35,584 nucleotides of DNA, from NCBI GenBank assembly GCA_014238315.1, contig JABABG010000105.1, positions 1 to 35,584 on the forward strand, given 5' to 3'. Source of the stretch: Alphaproteobacteria bacterium. Its GTDB lineage: Bacteria > Pseudomonadota > Alphaproteobacteria > JABAAW01. A program made the translations under genes and the position numbers. This document shows, piece by piece, positions 1 through 6,860 of the stretch; the stretch's first letter is position 1, and the number at the start of each line of letters is the position of its first letter. Under the pieces are notes generated by a model. The model had not been told where the DNA came from. It ran no database searches and saw only the letters and a list, made by a program, of their open reading frames with translations.

Positions 1-21
1 TGACCTCACAGGCTCCGAACC

Positions 22-42
22 TACAGAGCTTGTCAGCTCGTA
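22..42. other. Small hairpin at window edge
   Basis: TAC-a-GAGCT-TGTC-AGCTC-GTA can fold into a short stem with one bulged base, followed by a mildly T-rich stretch (TTTACTCTTT). It could be the terminator of a gene left of the window read on the plus strand. A second small stem, CTTAC-agctt-GTAAG, lies at 68-82. No gene could be supported in bases 1-190. Confidence 0.25.
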
Positions 43-89
43 TTTACTCTTTCGCGTAGCCGAGGGACTTACAGCTTGTAAGGTAATCA

Positions 90-170
90 TAAAAATAATG
101 AAAGAAAAACATCAATTTCTTTCACTATCCTAAAAATAATGAAAGAAAAACACCAATTTCTTTCACTATC
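90..170. repeat. Tandem 40-bp repeat, two copies, each a hairpin
   Basis: Two 40-bp units (90-129 and 131-170) differ by one base (acatc versus acacc) and are separated by one C. Each unit holds a perfect 9-bp inverted repeat, TGAAAGAAA and TTTCTTTCA, with an 8-nt loop, so the region can form two consecutive identical AT-rich hairpins. They lie just downstream of the minus-strand tRNA-Pro and could serve as its 3' processing or termination signals; that role is inferred. No coding frame runs through them. Confidence 0.85.
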
Positions 171-190
171 GATAATTACGAACCTCACCA

Positions 191-264
191 TCGGAGTGGC
201 AGGATTTGAACCTGCGGCCCCTGCCTCCCGAAGGCAGTGCTCTACCGGGCTGAGCTACACTCCG
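191..264 (-). tRNA. tRNA-Pro (CGG)
   Basis: Read on the minus strand, the cloverleaf is complete: acceptor CGGAGTG pairs with CACTCCG, the D arm is GTAGCTCAGCC-like, the anticodon stem CTGCC/GGCAG encloses TTCGGGA, and the T arm carries GGTTCAAATCC. The anticodon is CGG, so the tRNA reads CCG proline codons. The discriminator base is A. CCA is not encoded (the next bases on the minus strand are TGG), so it must be added after transcription. No strong promoter was recognised in the roughly 75 bp upstream. Confidence 0.95.
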
Positions 265-466
265 CGAGGTAGTGTCATTAGGTTAAATACGATGCTACAT
301 TGAGCCGAGTAGCTCTATCGCATGGGAGAACTAGGCCACCGTGGCTTACTCCGAGAGACAAATACACCAAGCCTCCGAGCTATATCTCCAAGTTACAGCC
401 CCTATTTATGCTTTTTGTTTAGGCTTGCTTCTTGCCTTCATTCCCGCGAGTTTCTCCCATTCTTTA

Positions 467-937
467 TTAGCTAATGTCCTGTTTTTCTTTTTGTGTATTT
501 TCTTCTTTGTCTTTTGTTTCTATTTCTCTTTTTTTCTTTGACATTATTTCCTCTAGTTCTTTTTCGCTGATTCGATTTCCTCTCAGTCCTTGTGACAAGT
601 GGACATTTATATCGATGAGTATTTGCAACCTATCACCTATCGGATCGTTTAGAAATTCAATACTGTGCTTATCGATGAACGAGCAAAGCGTCAGCAGATT
701 ACCACGCAACTCTGGCTCTATTTCAGTATCTTCCGAGAGCAGAGATGATTGTATTATTGTCCAAGCCCGCCAGTTTAATCGCACGACTTCGAGCAGAGGC
801 ATTAAGTCTTCGAGGTTTTCTTTTCGCGCTCTTTCCATCCGTTTTGCGAGCTCTAGCAGAGCCCAAGCTTCAACCTCCCTTCCGCCTGCGCCGGACGTAG
901 CGAGGCGTTCGGTTTCTTCGTAGGGGTTTAGATTCAT
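467..937 (-). CDS. flaF: Flagellar biosynthesis regulator FlaF
   Basis: 156 residues. The middle matches the FlaF family: GREVEAWALLELAKRM, then an LNWRAWTIIQ segment, ELRGNLLTLCSFIDK, and DINVHLSQGL near residue 117. In Caulobacter and relatives FlaF acts in the cytoplasm with FlbT to control flagellin synthesis after transcription and is needed for flagellin secretion. The last 35 or so residues are a highly charged Lys/Glu tail beyond the usual domain end. The ATG at 937 has GGAG about 8 bases upstream. It lies 105 bp downstream of the FlgL/flagellin-like gene on the same strand and is probably co-transcribed from the sigma-54 promoter ahead of that gene. FlbT is not in the window. The family call is firm; the tail is unexplained. 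Confidence 0.88.
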   Translation of the reverse strand: MNLNPYEETERLATSGAGGREVEAWALLELAKRMERARKENLEDLMPLLEVVRLNWRAWTIIQSSLLSEDTEIEPELRGNLLTLCSFIDKHSIEFLNDPIGDRLQILIDINVHLSQGLRGNRISEKELEEIMSKKKREIETKDKEENTQKEKQDIS

Positions 938-1042
938 CTCTTTGCTCCGACCTGAATACCGATTTCTTGCGAGTATTTTATATTATTTTGTTCCTTGCTA
1001 CTCATTCTAACACATATATTTTTTCAGCGTTAATAGAACTAA

Positions 1043-2143
1043 TCACAAGATATTAGCGAGGCTGAGGCTATTTCTTGTTTCGATAGTCTGCAATGTAGCG
1101 GAGAATTGTTGAGCTAATGCGGATAGCTCTACGCCGGCTTGCGTTGCGTCTATAGAGGTTATTCTATCCGCGAGGGTTTGTGTAGTTATCTCGACCTCCA
1201 GCTGTCTGGCTTGTGCTACTTGCAGAGTTGCGACGACCCTTGCGGACCTCTGCCTGAGCTGGCGCAATCCATTGAGCGAGCTATCCAAGTATCCTTCTGC
1301 ATCGTTTAGTAGAGCTTGTCGATCTGCTACCGATGCAGGAACAGGGGCTAGCTCTAGCGCTCTTTTGATCAATCTAGCTGCGAGTATCAGCTGGTTTACG
1401 GGCTCTGTATTGCTAGAGACCCCGTATTCTATTGACTGCGTATCTTCGACCTGCAACACGCTTGTCAAGTGAGCCGTATATATCACCGCGCCCGTAGCCC
1501 CAGTAGGAACGGCAAGGGCATCCCTGTCGTGATCTGCAACCGAGTTGCTATTATTGACCAGCAAGTTTCTATTTATAAAATCTTGGTATGTAGCCGCACT
1601 AGGCAGAGGTGGTTTTACATTATCTGTGAGCCCTGTCAGGTCTCGTACTGGAGGCCCTTCATTATACCTTCTACCTGCGAAGATATACCTTTCTCCTACC
1701 TTGGTGTTTAGCAAAGTTTGTATAGCCCGCAACCTATTATCGAAATCTCCTTGTCCATTATCATTCTGCCATTTTTCTACATCCACTCCTGGCTGTAGTC
1801 CTTCGCGCACTATTTGTAGCAATGGCTCTAGGTATCCTTGCAACCCTTCGACTCTGCTTGCGCCTAGCGATCCAGCTTCTGCTGGACGCAGAGCGATTTC
1901 GTAAGCGTTTGTTATCGCCAAAACTTTATTGATTCGAGTTGCATCTTTTTTTGCTCTATCGACTGTGCGCTGGTATGTTAGGACTTCGGAGAGTTGCGTG
2001 CGGTATGCGGAGAGTTCTGGGAACCTACGCCCATTTATGAGCCTATCGCTAGTCAAACGATATTGCGCGCTTTTTTCCGAGAGATTCCTCAAAGATTCGA
2101 AGTTCGAGGCGTAATGGCTTATGCGGTTACTGATGTACGCCAT
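1043..2143 (-). CDS. Flagellin/FlgL-family filament or hook-filament junction protein
   Basis: 366 residues. The N-terminus has the flagellin-type helix with an LTSDRLINGRRF element, equivalent to the L-TGKRI-S motif of flagellins and FlgL. The C-terminus has the matching helix ending SALAQQFSATLQTIETRNS then LSLANIL, closest to FlgL (hook-filament junction) endings. The centre is variable, as expected for surface-exposed domains. Such proteins are exported by the flagellar type III apparatus and assemble at the hook tip or as filament subunits. The N-terminus MAYISNRISHYASN is unusual for FlgL, which normally starts near MRIST, so it may be a divergent flagellin. Start ATG has AGAGAGG upstream. 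A consensus sigma-54 promoter lies about 65 bp before the start. flaF follows. Family membership is confident; FlgL versus flagellin is open. Confidence 0.75.
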   Translation of the reverse strand: MAYISNRISHYASNFESLRNLSEKSAQYRLTSDRLINGRRFPELSAYRTQLSEVLTYQRTVDRAKKDATRINKVLAITNAYEIALRPAEAGSLGASRVEGLQGYLEPLLQIVREGLQPGVDVEKWQNDNGQGDFDNRLRAIQTLLNTKVGERYIFAGRRYNEGPPVRDLTGLTDNVKPPLPSAATYQDFINRNLLVNNSNSVADHDRDALAVPTGATGAVIYTAHLTSVLQVEDTQSIEYGVSSNTEPVNQLILAARLIKRALELAPVPASVADRQALLNDAEGYLDSSLNGLRQLRQRSARVVATLQVAQARQLEVEITTQTLADRITSIDATQAGVELSALAQQFSATLQTIETRNSLSLANIL

Positions 2144-2206
2144 GGCTATTCCTCTCTAAGCAAAAACAGTGGCAAGTGATTGTGTCATTTATCCTTAAGT
2201 TTATAA

Positions 2207-2221
2207 GCAAAAATGGTGCCA
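2207..2221 (-). promoter_or_regulatory. Sigma-54 (-24/-12) promoter for the FlgL-like gene
   Basis: On the minus strand the sequence is TGGCAC-CATTT-TTGC followed by TT, an exact match to the RpoN consensus TGGCAC-N5-TTGC. Predicted transcription start is near 2195, about 50 bases before the ATG at 2143. Sigma-54 control of hook and filament genes is well established in Caulobacter and other alphaproteobacteria, so the match and the target agree. Confidence 0.85.
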
Positions 2222-2282
2222 AAACCTCCATCCACTAACTTTGCGCATTAGCGATCTGCGGTTCTCTCTCTTTCCGCTCCCC

Positions 2283-2311
2283 TTGACTTAACCACCAGCC
2301 CAACCTATAGT
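2283..2311 (+). promoter_or_regulatory. Sigma-70 promoter of rpmJ
   Basis: TTGACT (2283-2288) and TATAGT (2306-2311) are separated by exactly 17 bp, a near-consensus housekeeping promoter. The expected transcription start, 6 to 8 bases past the -10 box, falls at about 2317-2319, only two to four bases ahead of the rpmJ ATG at 2321. The mRNA would therefore be leaderless or nearly so. Confidence 0.75.
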
Positions 2312-2320
2312 GTTCGAGTT

Positions 2321-2446
2321 ATGAAAGTTAGCTCTTCTTTAAAAACTTTGAAGTCGCGAGATCGTTATTGTCAGGTCGTTAGACGGCGCGGACGACTCTA
2401 TGTTATCAACAAGCGTAACCCGCGTTTCAAAGCCCGCCAGGGGTAA
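2321..2446 (+). CDS. rpmJ: 50S ribosomal protein L36
   Basis: A 41-residue ORF too short for the supplied track: begins [15 protein letters not shown] and ends [21 protein letters not shown]. This is the alphaproteobacterial L36 pattern (MKVRNSLKSLK... [21 protein letters not shown]) of the type lacking the four zinc-binding Cys/His residues; only one Cys is present. L36 is a small basic protein of the large ribosomal subunit. A strong sigma-70 promoter sits immediately upstream, and no Shine-Dalgarno sequence can be seen between the predicted transcription start and the ATG. It stands alone, as is common for rpmJ in alphaproteobacteria. Confidence 0.95.
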   Translation: MKVSSSLKTLKSRDRYCQVVRRRGRLYVINKRNPRFKARQG

Positions 2447-2634
2447 ATACTAGGTGGTAAAGTACTAGGGATAGTAGTAGCCCCAGGGGTATAGCCTAGG
2501 GGTATAGTAGGTGTAGTCTCCCAATAGGTAGCTAGGGGTGAGCCCTAGGTGCGTAGGTAGTTGCATAATGGTGCCGCCCCGCACATAAAAGGGTAGCCTA
2601 AAGTGGTAGGTTCATAGATAACTAACGACCCTTA
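2447..2634. other. Non-coding spacer rich in TAG/CTAGG motifs
   Basis: No ORF with a family signature is visible between rpmJ and the TRAP genes. The first 130 bases are low in complexity on the plus strand, with repeated CTAGG and GTAGG words and two copies of AGGGGTATAG at 2485 and 2498. Copies are irregular and have no constant spacer. It may be the rpmJ 3' region, but no terminator hairpin with a T-run is present directly after the stop codon. Confidence 0.5.
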
Positions 2635-2670
2635 CATTAATTCAATCGCTAGCATTAATTCAATCGCTAG
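2635..2670. repeat. Perfect tandem repeat, 18 bp x 2
   Basis: CATTAATTCAATCGCTAG occurs twice back to back (2635-2652, 2653-2670) with no mismatch. The second copy runs two bases into the left arm of the large inverted repeat that follows. The origin could be a recent slippage duplication, or the pair could be tandem binding sites; the sequence alone does not decide. Confidence 0.9.
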
Positions 2671-2714
2671 CTCCTAGATTAAAAATAGAATGTTCTATTT
2701 TTAATCTAGGAGCT
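2669..2714. repeat. Perfect 22-bp inverted repeat upstream of the TRAP genes
   Basis: Arms 2669-2690 and 2693-2714 are exact reverse complements separated by TG. The outer part AGCTCCTAGATT is mixed, the inner part AAAAATAGAA is AT-rich. It ends 17 bases before the first possible TRAP start codon, so a transcript from upstream would carry a very stable hairpin next to the ribosome site. It could be a bidirectional terminator for rpmJ, although no T-run follows the right arm, or an operator. A dyad this long and perfect is unlikely by chance. Confidence 0.9.
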
Positions 2715-2731
2715 TATTTCTGTAAAAATCG

Positions 2732-3244
2732 ATGTACAGATGCGCTTACATAGAGATGATCGGATGTATAACGCGGCGCGTCGTCGAGATTTGGGCTTGG
2801 TTAGGCGGAGTTCTGTTGATTTTCGTATCTGCGATGACAGCCGTGAGCGTTTTCGGGCGTAGCTTCCTAGCAAGCCCCCTGCTCGGTGATTTTGAAATAA
2901 CCGAGCTAGCCTGCGCGATGGCGATTTTTATGTTTTTACCATTGGCGCAATGGCATAACGAACATACAATAGTCGACATTTTCACACAAAACACCTCTTG
3001 TGCTTTCAAGCGCGGCTGTCGCAAGGTCGGTGAGTTGATCTTGCTAATATTCGCCTTAGTTTTGTTATGGCGCATGTCCCTAGGTGCGCTGGAACTAAAG
3101 CAGGCTGGAGAGGTAACGATGATCCTAGGTCTGCCACGCTACCTCTCTTTCCCGGCGATTCTCATATCCTTAGCTCTACTAGCTATCGTTCTGTTGTTGC
3201 AGTTAGTGGGGATGGCGTGCAAAGAATCTACTAAAGATTTGTAG
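2732..3244 (+). CDS. TRAP transporter small permease (DctQ family)
   Basis: 170 residues with about four membrane segments (roughly 20-40, 60-78, 103-122, 138-160). The family core is clear: FGRSFLASPL, GDFEITELACAMAIFMFLPLAQ and HTIVDIF. DctQ is the small membrane subunit of tripartite ATP-independent periplasmic transporters; it joins DctM to import organic acids or similar solutes using an ion gradient. The stop codon is 7 bases from the dctM start, so the two are co-transcribed. The start at 2732 (MYRCAY) and that at 2756 (MIGCIT) are both possible; neither has a good ribosome site, and 2756 has the closer AGAG. The substrate cannot be read from this subunit. Confidence 0.88.
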   Translation: MYRCAYIEMIGCITRRVVEIWAWLGGVLLIFVSAMTAVSVFGRSFLASPLLGDFEITELACAMAIFMFLPLAQWHNEHTIVDIFTQNTSCAFKRGCRKVGELILLIFALVLLWRMSLGALELKQAGEVTMILGLPRYLSFPAILISLALLAIVLLLQLVGMACKESTKDL

Positions 3245-3251
3245 AGCTAGC

Positions 3252-4568
3252 ATGGTAGCTATCTCGGTCTTACTTACATTACTACTATTGCTATTACTAC
3301 GGATTCCAGTAGCAGTAGCGATGCTATCGAGCGCAACGCTTGGCTTTGCACTGCTCGGCTCAATGGGGCATTTTCTCTCTTACCTAAAGACAGCTGCTTT
3401 TTGGCAATTTTCTTCGTACGACTTGTCGGTAGTACCCCTTTTCATCCTAATGGGTCAATTCGCAGCAAAATCTGGCTTGAGTCACAGCCTTTTTCGAGCG
3501 GCTAAGTCGCAGCTCGGTCATCGTTCTGGCGGCATAGCTATGGCTGCGATAGCTGGCTGCGGAGGCTTTGCCGCGATGTGTGGCTCTTCGCTTGCGACCG
3601 CTGCAACGATGGGGCGCATCGCACTACCAGAGTTAAGAAGGAATAACTACGAAGGAGGCTTTGCCGCTGCGACCCTCTCGATAGGTGGCACTTTGGGTAT
3701 ATTGATACCGCCATCGATCGTCCTCGTCATATTTGCGATCATAACAGAGGCGAACATAGCAAAACTATTCATAGCAGCTCTAGTGCCTGGCATATTGGCA
3801 GCGTGCTTATATATGCTGGTTGCTTTTCTATACGCGCGCATCAATCCGCAGAACGCACCACGAGCACAAGGCTCTAGTAGAAAGGAAAAGCTAGCTGCTT
3901 CGCTAGCGGTTGTTCCTGCTCTTTTTACCATAGCCGTAGTTATCGGTGGCTTATACCTCGGCTGGACTACACCTACCGAGGCTGCTGCTGTAGGCACAGT
4001 TCTTGTTGCTACCTACTTCGTTTGCAAGGTTAAGAAGAAAAACGCGATACGCGAGATACTTGAGATACTTTCCGAAAGTGCCCGCGCTAGTGCCATGATA
4101 TTTTTAATTTTATTCGCTGCTGACCTACTGAGCTCTTTTCTTGCTCTTGCAGGTTTTGCTCAAAGTATTGCGCAAATTACAGCGAGCGAAGTCTTTACAC
4201 CTTACGGTCTGTTGATATTGACAATGTTATTGTTAATTGTGCTGGGCTGTTTTCTTGATAGCCTCTCGATAGTGGTGCTGACTATGCCATTGCTCTGGCC
4301 TGCCTTAAGCGGTCTTGACTTTGGCATGGGCGCGGAGAGCTTCCAGTTATGGTTTGGCATTCTAGCTCTCATCCTAGTAGAGATAGGACTAATCACCCCA
4401 CCCGTCGGTCTCAACTGCTTGATCATCCACCGCATAGCTGGGGACATTCCTTTGCGACGGATATTTTCTGCCACCCTACCCTACCTCGCGGTTGACTTTC
4501 TGCGTATCGCTATACTGCTGTTATTTCCGTCTCTTGTCTTGTTCCTACCAATGCTGATGGATTCATAA
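3252..4568 (+). CDS. TRAP transporter large permease (DctM family)
   Basis: 438 residues, about twelve hydrophobic segments, the usual DctM length of about 430. Recognisable family stretches are IAGCGGFAAMCGSSLATAAT, the GGTLGILIPPSI loop, the GWTTPTEAAAVG segment and LVEIGLITPPVGLN near the C-terminus. DctM forms the ion-coupled translocation channel of a TRAP importer in the inner membrane. It follows dctQ by 7 bases. The gene end overlaps the convergent wbpE-like gene by 6 bp at the 3' end. No DctP solute-binding protein gene is adjacent on either side within the window, so it must be elsewhere or lost. Confidence 0.93.
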   Translation: MVAISVLLTLLLLLLLRIPVAVAMLSSATLGFALLGSMGHFLSYLKTAAFWQFSSYDLSVVPLFILMGQFAAKSGLSHSLFRAAKSQLGHRSGGIAMAAIAGCGGFAAMCGSSLATAATMGRIALPELRRNNYEGGFAAATLSIGGTLGILIPPSIVLVIFAIITEANIAKLFIAALVPGILAACLYMLVAFLYARINPQNAPRAQGSSRKEKLAASLAVVPALFTIAVVIGGLYLGWTTPTEAAAVGTVLVATYFVCKVKKKNAIREILEILSESARASAMIFLILFAADLLSSFLALAGFAQSIAQITASEVFTPYGLLILTMLLLIVLGCFLDSLSIVVLTMPLLWPALSGLDFGMGAESFQLWFGILALILVEIGLITPPVGLNCLIIHRIAGDIPLRRIFSATLPYLAVDFLRIAILLLFPSLVLFLPMLMDS

Positions 4569-5693
4569 CCCCGCCAACACAGCGTCTACGACTATCCGTT
4601 GCGCTTTCTCTTCTAGGTAAGGATGCATGGGTAAGCTCAATACTTCGCGCGCTGCTTTTTGTGCGCGCGGCGTCCCTGTAGAAACGATAGGACAGTCCTT
4701 ATAAGCCACTTGTTCTTGCAATGGCGCAGGATAATGCACGATGCTAGCCACTCCGAGACGACTACAGGATGCGCTTATCTGATCGCGCATTTGCGACCTT
4801 ATTGTATATTGCGCCCATACGGAAGCTCGCTCTTCTGGCACAAGCGGGACTGTGATGGATAGTGTTTTATCTTTAAATAGCTTGCTATAGATATCTGCAA
4901 TAGCTTGCCGAGCTAGTATTTCTTCTTCAAATATATCTAACTTTGCGAGCAACACCGCAGCCTGCATACTATCGAGACGCGAGTTAATCCCGACAAATTT
5001 ATGACAATATCTTTTCCCTATCACCTGCCCGTGATTAGCTAACATTCGCACTTTATGCGCGCGCTCTTCGTTTTGCGTAAAGACAGCACCGCCATCTCCA
5101 TAGCATGCCAGAGGCTTTGTCGGGAAAAAACTTGTTATGGCACCATCGCCTAATGCGAGAGAGCTTGCACCCTTATAGCGTGCGCCAAAACTTTGCGCTG
5201 CGTCTATGAACAACAGTATTTTTTCCTCAAGCGCAATTTCGCATAGAGGATCGTAATCGGCTGGCAATCCGTATAGGTCTACGGGTATTACAGCTTTTGC
5301 CTTTAGCCCTTTTTTGCGGACATCGATAATTGCTTGTTTTAAGCTTTTCTGGTCGATGGTAAAATCGTCTAGGATGTCGACGAAGAAAGGGGTAGCACCG
5401 CATAAAGCGACAGCGGCTGCGGTTGCGGCGAAAGTGAAAGAGGGCACGATAACAGCATCGCCTGGTCCTATATCTTCTGCCATTAACAGTAGGTACAGAG
5501 CGTCCGTACCATTAGCGCAAGCTATGACTTTTTTTACTTTGACACGCCTTGCGAGCTTAAGTTCTAGTTCATCGACCTCAGGACCTAGGACAAACTTTGC
5601 GTGCGAGTATATGCGCTCGATTCTCTCTGCGAGCGCATCTTCAATTCGCGCCTGCTGAGCTTTGAAATCGATAAATGGAACCTTTACCGACAA
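4563..5693 (-). CDS. wbpE: PLP-dependent sugar aminotransferase, WbpE/WlbC-like
   Basis: 376 residues of the DegT/DnrJ/EryC1/StrS family. The N-terminus FIDFKAQQARIED, the ILGPEV-like FVLGPEVDELE, CANGTDALYLL, DAAQSFGARYKG (164-175) and TSFFPTKPLACYGDGGA with the PLP lysine at K193 closely match WbpE. That enzyme transfers an amino group from glutamate to the 3-keto group of UDP-2-acetamido-2-deoxy-3-oxo-glucuronate, a step towards UDP-2,3-diacetamido sugar acids of surface polysaccharides. The adjacent upstream gene encodes the WbpB-like oxidase whose product this enzyme uses. The only good start is TTG at 5693, with AGGA overlapping the wbpB stop codon; the genes are 5 bases apart. Confidence 0.9.
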   Translation of the reverse strand: MSVKVPFIDFKAQQARIEDALAERIERIYSHAKFVLGPEVDELELKLARRVKVKKVIACANGTDALYLLLMAEDIGPGDAVIVPSFTFAATAAAVALCGATPFFVDILDDFTIDQKSLKQAIIDVRKKGLKAKAVIPVDLYGLPADYDPLCEIALEEKILLFIDAAQSFGARYKGASSLALGDGAITSFFPTKPLACYGDGGAVFTQNEERAHKVRMLANHGQVIGKRYCHKFVGINSRLDSMQAAVLLAKLDIFEEEILARQAIADIYSKLFKDKTLSITVPLVPEERASVWAQYTIRSQMRDQISASCSRLGVASIVHYPAPLQEQVAYKDCPIVSTGTPRAQKAAREVLSLPMHPYLEEKAQRIVVDAVLAGL

Positions 5694-5698
5694 ATTTC

Positions 5699-6646
5699 CT
5701 ACAAATACTTCTTTGCGAATGGGTGAGCCTCACCCATATTTACCTGCAGAGGTATTGTACGGATATCGCTAACGATTCTGATTGAAGCCCGAGCTTCGTC
5801 TATTCCTAACCCTTTACCATCCATTACGGATTTATATACCTCGGTATGCAAGTCTGTGAAGCCGTTAGAAAATTCGATTTCCTTTTCGTCCAAGCTGATG
5901 CTTCTATATGGTTGGTCTGGCTGATGTCCGTCTGGCAAGTCGTTTCTGTCGATGGAGAGGTACCATCGCACGCGTGCTCTTTTGAGTTCCATATATCCTG
6001 CGACCCGATGCTTATCTCGCACGTGCACGATATTCATATTCACCTCGCCGAAGAGCAATTGCAACATATCGAAGAAATGAATTCCTATAGTTGTAGCCAA
6101 CCCGCCGGACTTACTATCGTCTCCTTTCCAAGATATTTGGAACCATCTACCACGCGGAGTAATATAAGTCAGCTCGACGTCGTGTATTTTTTCTGGATCG
6201 TTTTTTAGCTCATTTTGTAATTTCAGAATATCTGGATGCAACCGTAGTTGTAGCACTACGTATACCCTACGCCCTGTTTCTTTTTCGAGCTCTTGTAGCC
6301 CATCCAGGTTCCAAGGATTAAGCACTAGAGGCTTTTCGCAAATTGCATCTGCACCCGCGCGCAGAGCGTATCGAATATGAGAATCGTGCAAGTAGTCTGG
6401 CGAGACTATTCCTACATAATTTATAGGCTCTCCGCGTCGATTACATTGATCGACATACCGCTCGAAGCGTTCGAATTCCTTAAAGAATCGAGCATCTGGG
6501 AAGTATTTATCCATGAAACCGATAGCATCGTTTGGGTCCATGGCTACGAGCAAATCTCCCTGCACGGCTTGAATAGCCTGCATATGCCTAGGCGCGACAT
6601 ACCCCGCGGCTCCGATGAGAGCGAAGGTTTTTTTTCTATCTTTCAT
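5699..6646 (-). CDS. wbpB: NAD-dependent nucleotide-sugar oxidase, WbpB/WlbA-like (Gfo/Idh/MocA)
   Basis: 315 residues. The Rossmann start FALIGAAGYVAPRHMQAI, the EKPLVLNPWNLD catalytic-lysine segment, the VLQLRLHPDI stretch, LTYITPRGRWF, SWKGD..KSGG, and RVRWYLSIDRNDLP strongly resemble WbpB/WlbA. These enzymes oxidise the 3-hydroxyl of UDP-GlcNAcA and recycle tightly held NADH through 2-oxoglutarate, coupling with WbpE. It is transcribed first in the two-gene unit. The ATG at 6646 has no clear Shine-Dalgarno. A run of eight A residues occurs within the first codons (DRKKTF), a place prone to slippage. Acetyltransferase WbpD and dehydrogenase WbpA are not in the window. Confidence 0.9.
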   Translation of the reverse strand: MKDRKKTFALIGAAGYVAPRHMQAIQAVQGDLLVAMDPNDAIGFMDKYFPDARFFKEFERFERYVDQCNRRGEPINYVGIVSPDYLHDSHIRYALRAGADAICEKPLVLNPWNLDGLQELEKETGRRVYVVLQLRLHPDILKLQNELKNDPEKIHDVELTYITPRGRWFQISWKGDDSKSGGLATTIGIHFFDMLQLLFGEVNMNIVHVRDKHRVAGYMELKRARVRWYLSIDRNDLPDGHQPDQPYRSISLDEKEIEFSNGFTDLHTEVYKSVMDGKGLGIDEARASIRIVSDIRTIPLQVNMGEAHPFAKKYL

Positions 6647-6721
6647 AACGCGCTTTTAATGCCTACAGCCTTATCACTGATTTCCACCCCCGCAATCGTT
6701 GAGGAATTATTCCCAAGCTTC

Positions 6722-6763
6722 AACCCTCAAGCCTCAAACCCTCAAGCATCAGACCCTCAAGCC
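6722..6763. repeat. Tandem 15-bp repeat, about 2.8 copies
   Basis: Units AACCCTCAAGCCTCA, AACCCTCAAGCATCA and GACCCTCAAGCC follow one another in the spacer between the wbpB-like gene and the MFS gene. They differ by single bases. They do not code for anything recognisable on either strand. Confidence 0.88.
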
Positions 6764-6812
6764 AAGTTGCTCGCACCGCGAGCCACCTTGGGTTTCCGAA
6801 GTTCACATCCTA

Positions 6813-6853
6813 AAGTTATGCCCAAGAAGTTATGCCCAAGAAATTATGCCAAG
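6813..6853. repeat. Tandem 14-bp repeat, three copies
   Basis: AAGTTATGCCCAAG occurs twice exactly (6813-6826, 6827-6840) and a third time as AAATTATGCCAAG (6841-6853). The array ends 7 bases before the stop codon of the MFS gene, in its 3' untranslated region. Confidence 0.88.
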
Positions 6854-6860
6854 TCTATAC

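Noticed and set aside
1-90. Possible end of tmRNA or another structured RNA
   Set aside because: Only short stems are visible; no tRNA-like half or tag reading frame could be identified.
341-541. 66-residue plus-strand ORF with hydrophobic C-terminus
   Set aside because: GTG start, half of it antisense to flaF, and the Phe-rich end is just the complement of the Lys/Glu codons in the FlaF tail.
474-923. 149-residue plus-strand ORF opposite flaF
   Set aside because: Ser/Phe-rich shadow with no family signature; the minus-strand frame is a clear FlaF.
2447-2580. CTAGG-rich stretch as a possible repeat array or CRISPR
   Set aside because: Copies are irregular with no constant unit length or spacer; CTAG words are also common in the coding regions of this genome.
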